Shown piece after piece: positions 35,817 to 44,264 of a stretch of 44,707 bases of DNA. The stretch's first letter is position 1, and each line of letters starts with the position of its first letter. A program made the translations under genes and the position numbers. A model generated the notes under the pieces. The model did no database searches, was not told where the DNA came from, and saw only the letters and a list, made by a program, of their open reading frames with translations. Source of the stretch: Pseudomonadota bacterium (GTDB taxonomy: Bacteria; Pseudomonadota; Alphaproteobacteria; Rhizobiales; Pleomorphomonadaceae); contig JAGSYV010000088.1 in assembly GCA_018262505.1 (NCBI GenBank), forward strand, positions 1 to 44,707, read 5' to 3'.

Positions 35817-36245
35817 TCAAAGGCCGCCGAGAAGTTCGGTGAACACCTTGCCGGCCTTGCCGGGGTTCTTCGCAGCCTTGGCCGCTTCGAGGTTGGGCGC
35901 GGGGTCGCCGACCACAACGACGCCGACCATGCCCATGACGTAGTGCGGCTTGCACTTGACGCCATAAACACCCGGCTGGGTGAAGGTTACCTTGAGGTCC
36001 TTGCCAATCTGGCCTTCGAAGGGCTGGGCACCGTCGGGGAGCATGCCCGGCACGCTCATGGCGTCGTGACCGGCATCGGTAGCCACGAAAGTAACCGTAT
36101 CGCCAGGCTGGACCTTCATGACATCCGGTTCGAACACCATCATGCCCTTGGCGCCCTTGTTGAGCATCTTGACCTGATAGTCGGCGGCGGTGGCGGGAAG
36201 AATGGCAACCGCAAGGGCGGCGGCGGCGAGGAGGATCGTTCTCAT
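35817..36245 (-). CDS. Pseudoazurin, periplasmic blue copper electron carrier
   Basis: This 142-residue cupredoxin has a Sec signal (residues 1-20, ending P-A-T-A). The type 1 copper ligands are His60 (A-G-H-D-A), Cys98, His101 and Met106, with the C-x2-H-x4-M spacing of known pseudoazurins (Cys78, His81, Met86 in the mature form). It should shuttle electrons from the bc1 complex to nitrite and nitrous oxide reductases. GAGG lies seven bases before the ATG. An NnrR-type box and a -10 element stand upstream. Coupling to nnrS and the adjacent nos operon fits a denitrification role. Confidence 0.95.
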   Translation of the reverse strand: MRTILLAAAALAVAILPATAADYQVKMLNKGAKGMMVFEPDVMKVQPGDTVTFVATDAGHDAMSVPGMLPDGAQPFEGQIGKDLKVTFTQPGVYGVKCKPHYVMGMVGVVVVGDPAPNLEAAKAAKNPGKAGKVFTELLGGL

Positions 36246-36277
36246 TTTATTGCCTCGTTTTGTGGACTCTGGCGCTC

Positions 36278-36318
36278 AATATAAGTAATCCAGCGCATCG
36301 AACGTTGCGAAAACACAA
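36278..36318 (-). promoter_or_regulatory. NnrR-type promoter of the pseudoazurin-nnrS operon
   Basis: The box TTGCG-AAAA-CACAA (36305-36318) has the same half sites and orientation as the one before nosR. On the minus strand a TATATT -10 hexamer (36278-36283) lies 28 bases from the box centre, which predicts a start near 36271 and a box at about -41, the class II position for CRP/FNR-type activators. Confidence 0.75.
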
Positions 36319-36874
36319 ACTCCATTTCGAGTTTTCGCTTTCCGAACAGGGCATGTTTGGGAGCAGCCGGTGTTGCTTGGTCGACGATGCCATCTAGGGC
36401 CACCGAATGTGGGCACACCGTTTGATTTGCCTCAAAGATAACCTGCGTGCCTCTATTTATTGCAATTGCCTCTCAATGTCAGAACATTTCATGTCCATAG
36501 GTAGTCGAGCTTACAAACATGATTTATTTACTCGACTTTCTTGCGCTCGGTTTTCACGCATGAGTTGGGTAGCAAAGAGGTGATCGCGACCGATTTTCAG
36601 CTGCAGATGATCAGCTGCATTCCGCCACTGGCGCGCGCAAATGCGCTGGCGCCTGGAGTGGCCGCGTCGCTGGCTCCAGAGCGTCAGATGCGAAACCGGG
36701 CTTCAGGCACCTATAATGTAAGCGCCACGCCTGTTCGTTCTGGTCGGTGACATCGGCGCCGGCGACACCGACATTCGCGGCACTGATCGGCGGCTAGCTG
36801 ATGGTCCGCGTCACCGGTGGCGCATGCGGCGGCTCATAACGGCCGCAGCCGCGATAACGGGCAAGCCGCACCGT
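36319..36874. other. Gene-free gap, left part AT-rich
   Basis: No convincing gene was found in this stretch. Roughly 36420-36560 is clearly more AT-rich than its neighbours. It contains a 7-bp inverted repeat (AGTCGAG at 36503-36509 with CTCGACT at 36531-36537, 21-base AT-rich loop) followed by TTTC. A 69-codon open frame at 36541-36750 starts with TTG, lacks a ribosome site and resembles no family known to me. A degraded gene or a remnant of transferred DNA is possible but not shown. Confidence 0.5.
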
Positions 36875-37333
36875 TTATTGACAGGCGTCGACCCACACGG
36901 CGCCGACCAGTTTGGCCAAACGTTCGGTGTCGATGCGAACCGCCGCATTGGTGGCGCCGGCAGCCGGCAGCACCTCGGGAAAGCGACGGAGCGACAGATC
37001 GCAGTAGATCGGCAAAGGCGATTTCAGGCCGAAGGGACAGACACCACCGATCGGATGGCCGGTCAGCTCCACCACTTCGTCGAGACCGAGCATGCGCGCC
37101 TTGCCACCGAAAGCCTCTCTGGCCTTGCGGTTGTCGAGCCGGGTGGTGCCGCCAGCGACCAGCAGCAGGACCTGTTCGCCAACTCTGAGGCAGATGGTCT
37201 TGGCAATTTCGGCCGGATCGACGCCATGGGCGGCGGCAGCCTCGGCAACGGTCGCCGACGAGGCTGCCGTCTCGATCACCAAGATATCCGGGGCTTTCTC
37301 GGCGAAGAAGGCCTTGACGCTATCGAGGCTCAT
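36875..37333 (-). CDS. YbaK/EbsC-family aminoacyl-tRNA deacylase
   Basis: This 152-residue cytosolic protein belongs to the YbaK/ProX editing-domain family, which hydrolyses mischarged tRNA such as Cys-tRNA(Pro). Family features include 'AKTICLRVGEQVLLLVAGGTTRLDNRKAREAFGG', with the conserved lysine in 'AKTICL', and 'GHPIGGVCPFGL', the conserved glycine-rich loop. The ATG at 37333 lies one base after the stop of the upstream DUF1737 gene, so the two are coupled. The exact tRNA substrate cannot be read from the sequence. Confidence 0.88.
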   Translation of the reverse strand: MSLDSVKAFFAEKAPDILVIETAASSATVAEAAAAHGVDPAEIAKTICLRVGEQVLLLVAGGTTRLDNRKAREAFGGKARMLGLDEVVELTGHPIGGVCPFGLKSPLPIYCDLSLRRFPEVLPAAGATNAAVRIDTERLAKLVGAVWVDACQ

Positions 37334-37334
37334 C

Positions 37335-37541
37335 TCACCACTCGCCGAGCTTGATATCCGGCGTGTAGTCGACCCCCTCGACCTCCTTGACCACCGGCTG
37401 GCCGCAAATGACGCGTCCCTGCACGGCATCGAAGGTGAGCGCCGGCGAGCCGGCAAGTTGCCAACCCTTGTTGAGCGCCGCGGTAACGCGATGGCAGAAG
37501 GTCGCGTCGTCTGGGCCGGTCAGGAAACGATAGAGTTTCAT
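37335..37541 (-). CDS. Small DUF1737 domain protein
   Basis: This 68-residue protein starts M-K-L-Y-R-F-L-T-G-P-D-D and contains 'ALNKGWQLAGSPALTFD', the pattern of the DUF1737 family, whose function is unknown. AAGGATG lies upstream of the ATG at 37541. An upstream extension of the frame to 37712 is poor in family similarity and was not used. The stop lies one base before the YbaK-type gene, which suggests co-expression. Confidence 0.82.
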   Translation of the reverse strand: MKLYRFLTGPDDATFCHRVTAALNKGWQLAGSPALTFDAVQGRVICGQPVVKEVEGVDYTPDIKLGEW

Positions 37542-37636
37542 TGCATCATCCTTGCAAAACGGGCAATTGCAGGAAATAGGTCTGCTCGCCGTAAGCTTGT
37601 CAAGGCAAGGTGGCGGCGCAGGCGTACGCTTTTGCC

Positions 37637-37660
37637 GTTCATTCTTTTTGGTAAATGAAC
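37637..37660. repeat. Inverted repeat upstream of the BclA-like gene
   Basis: GTTCATT (37637-37643) and AATGAAC (37654-37660) are perfectly inverted around a 10-base T-rich spacer. It sits between two divergent genes and could be an operator for either. No known regulator can be assigned. Confidence 0.4.
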
Positions 37661-37778
37661 TGGCCGACAGGCTTAATGGAGCCTTAAAGTTTGCAGGGCA
37701 GGCTTTGATCATCGGAAATTCCGGTCCGCCTTGGCGGCCGACGCGGGAGTGAATGCGCTGGCTACCCCTGTTTCCTCC

Positions 37779-39653
37779 ATGCGTAGCTTCTGGGGGCTGC
37801 TTAAGGCCTATTGGGTCTCGGACAGATGGCGCGAGGCCTGGGCTCTGACGATTGCGGTGGCGCTTCTATCCGCGGCGGCCAGCAAAAGCGGCGTTTGGCT
37901 GGCGCAGGCTTCCGGCTCTTTCATCGCCACCATCGCGTCCTTTCACGATCTCGGTATCTCGGCCATCGCAGATGTGCTGACGGCAGCCGGCGTTCTGGTC
38001 GGTCTCGCCATTCTCAAGTTTGCGGTGTTTCTCGGCTTTCGCCATTATTTTTCCAGCACGCTGCACCGCAAATGGCGCCAGTGGCTCGACAGCCGCTTCA
38101 ACGCGGCGCTCCTGTCCGATCGGCGTCCCTATTACCATCTCCTGGTGATGGGAGCTTCCGATGAGGGGGCCAACGTTCCCGACAACATCGATCAGCGCAT
38201 TCAGGAGTCGATCAAGGCAATGACCGGCAATGCGCTCGGCATGGCCATGGGCCTCATTTCTGTGGTGACGTCGGTCTATTTCGTCGGTGACATGTTGCTT
38301 TCGACCTCTGTCGCCATTCACGGCCTCGACTTCCTGGGGTCATACGCCAGCGCCGTGCTGGTATTCGCACTCGCCGTTACCTACGTACCGTTGTCGACGG
38401 CTATCGCCCTCAGAATCGGCCGCGCCATCGAGGCGCTCAACATGGCCATGCTGCGCTACGAGGGCAGCTATCGCGCCGAGCTGTCGACGCTGGTGCGTCG
38501 GGTGCTGCCGATCGCGGCGGCGCGTGGCGAGAAGGTGCAAATGTCGATCCACCGACGGCAGTATCAAGCGATCGACCGCACCTGGGGCCTCCAGAACAAG
38601 GTCTCGGCCGCTTTCCTTGCCTTCAATGGCAGCTACACTTACGTGACCCAGAAGGTGGTGGCCTATTTACCCAATCTGCCTGCCTATATGCAGAGCGGCA
38701 TTTCCTTTCGCACTTACGTCACCGGCTCGGAATTGGTCAGCGAGCTGATCAACGACTGCTCTTGGGTCATCCAGGTCATGCCGGATATTGCCAACCTCCG
38801 CGCCAACGTCAATCGGGTGGTCGAACTGGCCGACGCCATAGAGCGCGTGCAAGACGCGCAGACCTTTTACCGCGAGACCGGCATTTCGGAGTTCCGCTAC
38901 GAACAGCAGCCGCCGGAACGTGGGCTTTCGGTACAGGGGCTCGAGTTGATGTTCGCCGGCAAAGAAGCGACGCCCTTCCTGCGTGTCGCCCGCCTGTCGA
39001 TCAAACCGGGCCAGTGGATCTTCGTGCGCGGCCCCTCGGGCTCGGGAAAGTCTTGTCTCATCAAGGCGCTCAATGGCCTTTGGCCTTACGGGCGCGGCCG
39101 GGTGATCATGCCCGAGGGCATGAAAGCGCTCTATGCCTGCCAGGATACACGGCTGCCGCAGGCCAGCCTCAAGCAGTTGATCGCCATGCCCGAGGACGAA
39201 CGCGAGCACCGCGACCTCGAAGTGGCTGCCATCATGAGCGCGGTCGGGCTCGGCGAATTCATTCCGTCGATGGGCAATCCCTATTATCGCGGCCGACGCT
39301 GGGACGACGTGTTGTCCGGCGGCCAGAAGCAGAAGGTGGTGCTCGCACGCATCCTGCTGCATACCCCGGACGTGCTGTTTCTCGACGAAGCGACCGCCGC
39401 GCTCGACCCCGAGGCGAAAACCGAGTTCCATCGCCTCGTCCGGCAGTATTGCCCGAAGGCGACGGTGCTTTCGGTGATGCACGAGCAGACGCCACCCACC
39501 GACAGCTTCGGCCGCCCCTTCTACCATTCCATCCTCAACATCGAGAACGGACGCGCCGGCCTCGAGCCGGTGGTCATCCCGGCGCCACCGCCGCCCCGTG
39601 ATGTGCGCGGCGGCCTCCGCTCCATGCTGTCGGTGATGCGTCATCTTCCATGA
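37779..39653 (+). CDS. SbmA/BacA-like ABC transporter with fused ATPase (BclA-like)
   Basis: This 624-residue inner-membrane protein combines an SbmA/BacA-like membrane domain (about residues 1-370, with 'FRHYFSSTLHRKWRQWLDSRF' and 'NIDQRIQESI' typical of the family) with a C-terminal ATPase. The ATPase has Walker A GPSGSGKS (about residue 418), signature LSGGQKQKVVLARILL and Walker B VLFLDEATAALD. Rhizobial BclA proteins of this build import peptides and affect envelope lipids. The start is uncertain: ATG 37779 gives the expected N-terminus, but GTG 37749 and TTG 37731 are in frame and none has a strong ribosome site. It is followed at 39 bases by the GH3 gene, perhaps in one transcript. Confidence 0.85.
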   Translation: MRSFWGLLKAYWVSDRWREAWALTIAVALLSAAASKSGVWLAQASGSFIATIASFHDLGISAIADVLTAAGVLVGLAILKFAVFLGFRHYFSSTLHRKWRQWLDSRFNAALLSDRRPYYHLLVMGASDEGANVPDNIDQRIQESIKAMTGNALGMAMGLISVVTSVYFVGDMLLSTSVAIHGLDFLGSYASAVLVFALAVTYVPLSTAIALRIGRAIEALNMAMLRYEGSYRAELSTLVRRVLPIAAARGEKVQMSIHRRQYQAIDRTWGLQNKVSAAFLAFNGSYTYVTQKVVAYLPNLPAYMQSGISFRTYVTGSELVSELINDCSWVIQVMPDIANLRANVNRVVELADAIERVQDAQTFYRETGISEFRYEQQPPERGLSVQGLELMFAGKEATPFLRVARLSIKPGQWIFVRGPSGSGKSCLIKALNGLWPYGRGRVIMPEGMKALYACQDTRLPQASLKQLIAMPEDEREHRDLEVAAIMSAVGLGEFIPSMGNPYYRGRRWDDVLSGGQKQKVVLARILLHTPDVLFLDEATAALDPEAKTEFHRLVRQYCPKATVLSVMHEQTPPTDSFGRPFYHSILNIENGRAGLEPVVIPAPPPPRDVRGGLRSMLSVMRHLP

Positions 39654-39692
39654 CCCCGACAAAGCGGGGGGACCAAACGCGGACATCCGGAC

Positions 39693-41978
39693 ATGAAAAA
39701 GGACAAGGATTTCATCGACGGTCTGCTGGGCCGGATGACCCTTTCGGAGAAGATCGGCCAGCTCAACCTCGTCACGCCCGGCGGCGAAACCCTGACCGGA
39801 ACCGTCGTCAATACCGACGTTGCCGCCAAGATCAGGATGGGGCGCATCGGCGGCATCTTCGGCGTGAAATCGGCGGAGGCGGTGCGGGTCTTCCAGGACC
39901 TGGCGCAGGAAACGCGCCTGAAAATTCCGCTGATGTTCGCCGAGGACGTTATCCACGGCCAGAAAACCATCTTCCCGCTGCCACTGGCGCTGGCCGCCAG
40001 TTGGGACATGAACCTCGTGCGCGCCACCGCCCGCGTTGCCGCCCAGGAGGCGGCGTCGATCGGCATCGATCAGGTCTACTCGCCGATGGTCGATGTCTGT
40101 CGCGATCCGCGCTGGGGTCGGATCGCCGAGAGCCCGGGCGAGGATCCGTTCCTCGCCAGCCGCTTCGCCGAAGCGATGGTCGAGGGCTACCAGGGCGACG
40201 ATCTCTCCCGGCCCGATGCGGTGATGGCCTGCCTCAAACACTTTTGCGGCTATGGCGGCGGCATGGGCGGTCGAGACTATGACGCCGTCGATCTCTCCCC
40301 CGCGACGCTGCATGACGTGGTGCTGCCGCCCTTCGTCGCCGGCATGCGCGCCGGCGCCGGCTCGATCATGGCGTCTTTCAACACGCTGAACGGCATGCCG
40401 ATGCACGCCAACCGCGCCGTCATCACCGAACTGTTTCGCGAAAAGCTCAGCTATGACGGTTTGGTCGTCGCCGACTATACGGGCATCCTCGAACTGATCG
40501 CCCACGGCGTCGCGTCCGACCGGGCCGAAGCCGCCCGCCTCGGCCTTTTGGCCGGCGTCGACCTGGACATGGTGTCGGAAACTTATCTCGAAACGCTGGA
40601 GGACAGCGTCAAGGCCGGTCTTGTCAGTGAGGCCGAGATCACGGCCGCCTGCCACCGCGTGCTCATAGCCAAGCTGAAGCTCGGCCTGTTCGACGATCCC
40701 TACCACCGGCTCGACTGGGGTCGCGCGGCGCAACCCATCCTGACCGCGGCCAACCGGCAACTCGCCCGCGAGGCGGTGGCTGCTGCGACTGTCCTTCTCA
40801 AGAATGACGACGACCTTCTGCCGCTGCCACCGCCTGACAGCGGCAAGATCGGCACCATCGCCCTCATCGGTCCGTTCGTCGAGGACCGCGTCAACATGAA
40901 CGGCACCTGGGCGGTCGCCGGTTCCCCATCCACCGTCGTTCCCATCGCCGACGGACTGCGCGAGGCGGCAGGCAACGCCGTGAGCATCGTTACCGCCAAG
41001 GGGGCCAATATCGTCGACGAGCCATGGCTGGCCACCCGTCTCAATGTCCACGACTGGAAGGACCTGTCCGTCGTCATCGACGTGCGATCGCCCGAGGCGA
41101 TGATCGCCGAGGCGGTCGCCACGGCGACGGCCGCCGATGTCACGGTGGCCGTGGTCGGCGAAGCACGCGAGTATTCCGGCGAATCCTCCTCTCGCACCGA
41201 CCTTTCCATCCCGGAGTCCCAGAAGAAGCTGCTTCGCGCCCTGAAGGCGACCGGCAAGCCGCTCATCGTCGTCGTCATGACCGGCCGGCCACTGGCGCTC
41301 GCCGAGGAGGCACTCCTTGCAGACGCACTGCTGATCGCCTGGTTCGGCGGCACCGAGATCGGCCATGGTCTCGCCGACGTGCTGTTCGGCAGATCCGAGC
41401 CATCCGGTCGCCTGCCGGCGACTTTCCCCTATAGTGTCGGCCAGGTGCCGGTCACCTACGCCCACCGGCCGACCGGCCGGCCGACGCCCGGCCGCTTCCA
41501 GAAATTCACCTCCGGCTACGTCGACCTGCCCGACGAGGTGACGCAGAACAACGGTCTCTACCCGTTCGGCTTCGGCCTCGGCTATGGCAAGGTGGCCTAC
41601 GGCCCGCCGCGCGCCGACCGGACAAAGCTCACCGGCGACGATCGCCTCGAGGTGACGCTCACCGTCACCAACCTCGGCGATCGCCCCACGAACGAGACGG
41701 TGCAACTCTACATCAGCGACCCCGTGGCGAGCATCAGCCGGCCGGTGAAGGAGCTCAAGGCCTTCCGCAAGGTGGCGCTTGCTGCCCGCGCCGCCGAAAC
41801 GGTCAGCTTCAGCGTCACCACCGCCGATCTCGATTTCTCGGTGGCCGAGACGGTCACCGACACACGCCGGCGCGCAGAGGGCGGCGCCTTCGATATTCAC
41901 GTCGGTCCAAACTCCCGCGACACTCAGGCGGTGCGTGTGGTCTGGAACGAACCTCAGTCTGAAGGAAAACGGTCATGA
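39693..41978 (+). CDS. GH3 beta-glucosidase (BglX-like)
   Basis: This 761-residue enzyme removes terminal beta-glucose residues. Given the neighbour, beta-1,2-linked oligosaccharides such as sophorose are likely substrates. The GH3 N-domain includes 'DQVYSPMVDVCRDPRWGRIAES' and 'CLKHFCGYG'. The nucleophile is the Asp of 'LVVADYTG', where S-D-W is more common. The second domain has 'YSGESSSRTDLSIP', which holds the usual acid/base glutamate. A fibronectin III-like domain ends the chain ('GDRPTNETVQLYISDP'). No signal peptide is seen, so it should act in the cytoplasm. Its stop overlaps the next gene by an ATGA. Confidence 0.92.
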   Translation: MKKDKDFIDGLLGRMTLSEKIGQLNLVTPGGETLTGTVVNTDVAAKIRMGRIGGIFGVKSAEAVRVFQDLAQETRLKIPLMFAEDVIHGQKTIFPLPLALAASWDMNLVRATARVAAQEAASIGIDQVYSPMVDVCRDPRWGRIAESPGEDPFLASRFAEAMVEGYQGDDLSRPDAVMACLKHFCGYGGGMGGRDYDAVDLSPATLHDVVLPPFVAGMRAGAGSIMASFNTLNGMPMHANRAVITELFREKLSYDGLVVADYTGILELIAHGVASDRAEAARLGLLAGVDLDMVSETYLETLEDSVKAGLVSEAEITAACHRVLIAKLKLGLFDDPYHRLDWGRAAQPILTAANRQLAREAVAAATVLLKNDDDLLPLPPPDSGKIGTIALIGPFVEDRVNMNGTWAVAGSPSTVVPIADGLREAAGNAVSIVTAKGANIVDEPWLATRLNVHDWKDLSVVIDVRSPEAMIAEAVATATAADVTVAVVGEAREYSGESSSRTDLSIPESQKKLLRALKATGKPLIVVVMTGRPLALAEEALLADALLIAWFGGTEIGHGLADVLFGRSEPSGRLPATFPYSVGQVPVTYAHRPTGRPTPGRFQKFTSGYVDLPDEVTQNNGLYPFGFGLGYGKVAYGPPRADRTKLTGDDRLEVTLTVTNLGDRPTNETVQLYISDPVASISRPVKELKAFRKVALAARAAETVSFSVTTADLDFSVAETVTDTRRRAEGGAFDIHVGPNSRDTQAVRVVWNEPQSEGKRS

Positions 41979-43243
41979 CCTTCTCGTCCGCCGCCGTCGC
42001 GGCGATGAACGACGATGCGCTGATGGACCTCGTTCAGCAGGCAACGCTGAGTTATTTCTGGGATTACGGCCATCCGGTGAGCGGCATGGCACGCGAGCGC
42101 GATAACGACGCCTTCGGCTATTCCCCCGACAACACGGTCACCACCGGCGGCACCGGCTTCGGCGTGATGGCGTTGATTGCCGGCGCCGAGCGCGGCTTTC
42201 TCCCCCGCGACGAGGTCGTCGAGCGCATCGGCAAGATCACCAATTTCCTGGAAACAGCCGACCGCTTCCACGGCGTCTTTCCGCATTTCATGAACGGGCA
42301 AACCGGCAAGGTCATCCCGTTTGGCGAGAAGGATGACGGTGGCGATCTCGTCGAAACGTCCTTCCTGATGGCCGGCCTGCTGACGGCTCGCCAATGGCTG
42401 ATCCCGACGCGGCCCGACCTCGCTGCCCGCATCGATCGATTGTGGCGCGGCGTGGAATGGAGCCACCACCTCAGAGCCGACGGCGCCTTGCTCTGGCATT
42501 GGAGTCCCGCCCATGGCTTTGCCATAAACCACGCCATCACCGGCTGGAACGAGTGCCTGATCACCCACGTGCTGGCTGCCGCCTCGCCAACGCATCCGAT
42601 ACCGGTTTCGACCTACCACCAGTCCTGGGCCAAAGGGCGCGATTTCCTGAACGGCCGCAACTATGGCGGTGTGACGCTACCGCTCGGCCCTGACTACGGC
42701 GGGCCGCTGTTCTTCGCCCATTACTCGTTTCTGGGGCTCAACCCGCACGGCCTGTCGGATACCTATGCCGACTATTTCGCCCAGAACACGGCGCACGCGC
42801 TCGTCAACCGCGCCCACTGCCTGACCAATCCCGGCAGCTTTATCGGCTACGGCCCGGACTGCTGGGGGCTGACGGCGTCGGACACCTTCGACGGCTACAA
42901 CGCCCACTCGCCGACCAACGACACCGGCGTCATCACTCCGACGGCGGCGCTTGCCTCGTTCCCTTACGTGCCCAAGGAGGCGATGGAGGCGCTGCGTGGC
43001 TTCATGACAGCCATGGATGGGCGACTGTTCGGCGCGCGCGGCTTTGCCGACGCCTTTTCGCCGGGACGGAACTGGGTGGCATCGAGCCACCTCGCCATCG
43101 ACCAGGGACCGATTGTCGTCATGATCGAGAACCACCGTTCGGCCTTGCTCTGGACGCTGTTCATGTCGGCGCCGGAAGTGCAGACCGGTCTGACGCGACT
43201 CGGCTTCTCAAGCCCGCGCCTCGACAAGGTCGCGGTCGCATGA
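41975..43243 (+). CDS. GH144-type (glycoamylase-like) beta-1,2-glucanase
   Basis: This 422-residue protein belongs to the glycoamylase-like family that includes GH144 endo-beta-1,2-glucanases such as that of Chitinophaga pinensis. Visible family blocks are 'YFWDYGHPVSGMARER', 'TVTTGGTGFGVMALI', 'DGGDLVETSFLMAGLLTARQ', 'GPLFFAHYSFLGLNPHGLSD' and 'DCWGLTASDTFDGYNAHSPTNDTGVITPTAAL'. No signal peptide is evident, so a cytoplasmic role on imported or internal glucan is inferred. Translation is coupled on both sides (ATGA overlaps at 41975 and 43240). Whether it cuts linear or cyclic glucan, endo or exo, cannot be told from sequence. Confidence 0.85.
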   Translation: MTFSSAAVAAMNDDALMDLVQQATLSYFWDYGHPVSGMARERDNDAFGYSPDNTVTTGGTGFGVMALIAGAERGFLPRDEVVERIGKITNFLETADRFHGVFPHFMNGQTGKVIPFGEKDDGGDLVETSFLMAGLLTARQWLIPTRPDLAARIDRLWRGVEWSHHLRADGALLWHWSPAHGFAINHAITGWNECLITHVLAAASPTHPIPVSTYHQSWAKGRDFLNGRNYGGVTLPLGPDYGGPLFFAHYSFLGLNPHGLSDTYADYFAQNTAHALVNRAHCLTNPGSFIGYGPDCWGLTASDTFDGYNAHSPTNDTGVITPTAALASFPYVPKEAMEALRGFMTAMDGRLFGARGFADAFSPGRNWVASSHLAIDQGPIVVMIENHRSALLWTLFMSAPEVQTGLTRLGFSSPRLDKVAVA

Positions 43244-44028
43244 CGCCCGACACCATCCCGCTCGGCGCGTCGGACAATCCCGACGCCGATGACGCTCGCA
43301 TGAGCATCGAGCTGTGGCGGACCAACGCACCCTCCCCTCGTCTTGCGGTCACCGCTCACGGTCGCAACGGCGCAGCGCGGGCGCCGCATATGCAGAAGCT
43401 GATCGGCGCCTATCGCGCGCGCGACTACGTCGTCGTGTCCCCTGATTGCTGCGCCTCGGCTTGGAACGACAGTGCCGGCGATGAAGCCGATTTCCTGCTG
43501 GAGCATCACGTTCGCGACGTGCGACGCACCGTCGAGTGGGCCATCGGCAATGCCGCCGCCTTGGGCTGGAGCGGCGCCCATCTCGCCCTCTGCGGCCATT
43601 CCATGGGCGCCTATGCCGTGGCCCGTCTCGCCACCGACGACTATGCTGGCCGCGTCGCACACCTGCTTCTCGTCTCGCCCTTCACATCCGGTATTCGCCA
43701 GATCGAAGCCCGCGAAAAATACCATCCGGACGGCATTGCCAACCTCAAGCGTGAGGTGCCGCACGCCCTCGACGAATGGCCTCGCCATGACATCTTCGCG
43801 GTGATCGATCGGCTGACCATGCCGGTGGCCGTGTTCGCTGGAGCCAAGGACATCGTGGCGCCCCCTGAAAACGTCGGCGAATTGGTGGAGCGGCTGCCGT
43901 CACCGCCGCTCTATCGTTTCCTGCCGGAGGCCTCGCATTGTCTGGAAGGCGGCGACTATCAAGGTGAACTCATAGGTGCCATCGATTGGCTCAACGCGGC
44001 CGCCGAGCGCCTTGCATTCACAGCCTAA
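43240..44028 (+). CDS. Alpha/beta hydrolase, possible esterase
   Basis: This 262-residue protein has the alpha/beta-hydrolase fold with the nucleophile elbow G-H-S-M-G (Ser121), a likely acid Asp in 'FAGAKDIVAPPENV' and a His in 'EASHCLEGG'. An unusual cysteine pair occurs in 'VVSPDCCASAW'. It overlaps the GH144-type gene by four bases and is the last of three coupled genes. A role in removing ester substituents (such as succinyl or acetyl groups) from the glucan is a reasonable guess but is not supported by a specific motif. Confidence 0.82.
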   Translation: MTPDTIPLGASDNPDADDARMSIELWRTNAPSPRLAVTAHGRNGAARAPHMQKLIGAYRARDYVVVSPDCCASAWNDSAGDEADFLLEHHVRDVRRTVEWAIGNAAALGWSGAHLALCGHSMGAYAVARLATDDYAGRVAHLLLVSPFTSGIRQIEAREKYHPDGIANLKREVPHALDEWPRHDIFAVIDRLTMPVAVFAGAKDIVAPPENVGELVERLPSPPLYRFLPEASHCLEGGDYQGELIGAIDWLNAAAERLAFTA

Positions 44029-44190
44029 TTTGGTCTTTTGCCTGGACGCGGCGGGAATCGGACGCCGCGCGCACTAAGCATATAGTCGTATTTTCCCCTA
44101 GACTTTATCGTTTCGCATCACCCATCACGCGTTTTGCCTTTGACGACCCACCTCCGAGAAGGTACTTACGACTCAGGCTTTTCCTGCATG

Positions 44191-44212
44191 TTGACGTTAA
44201 CGTCAACGTCAA
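44191..44212. promoter_or_regulatory. Perfect 16-bp palindrome upstream of sdhC
   Basis: TTGACGTTAACGTCAA (44191-44206) is a perfect palindrome, followed at once by a further CGTCAA (44207-44212). It lies 53 bases before the sdhC start, in the 236-base gap that must contain the sdh promoter. A dimeric regulator site is likely by form; the regulator is unknown. Confidence 0.55.
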
Positions 44213-44264
44213 TGGATCGCGCAAGGGAGCGTCCGTCTCCCGTCTCATGAGGGAACATCAACCG

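Noticed and set aside
36541..36750. Possible 69-codon gene in the gap
   Set aside because: It begins with TTG, has no ribosome site and shows no familiar motif, so it is described only as part of the gap.
38667..41900. Open frame of over 1,000 codons on the minus strand opposite the transporter and GH3 genes
   Set aside because: It is a mirror of two well-supported genes in high-GC DNA, has a composition rich in His, Arg, Gly and Asp and matches no family.
44047..44069. Possible terminator after the alpha/beta hydrolase gene
   Set aside because: A 7-bp GC stem with 9-base loop is present, but no T-run follows, so termination here is not supported.
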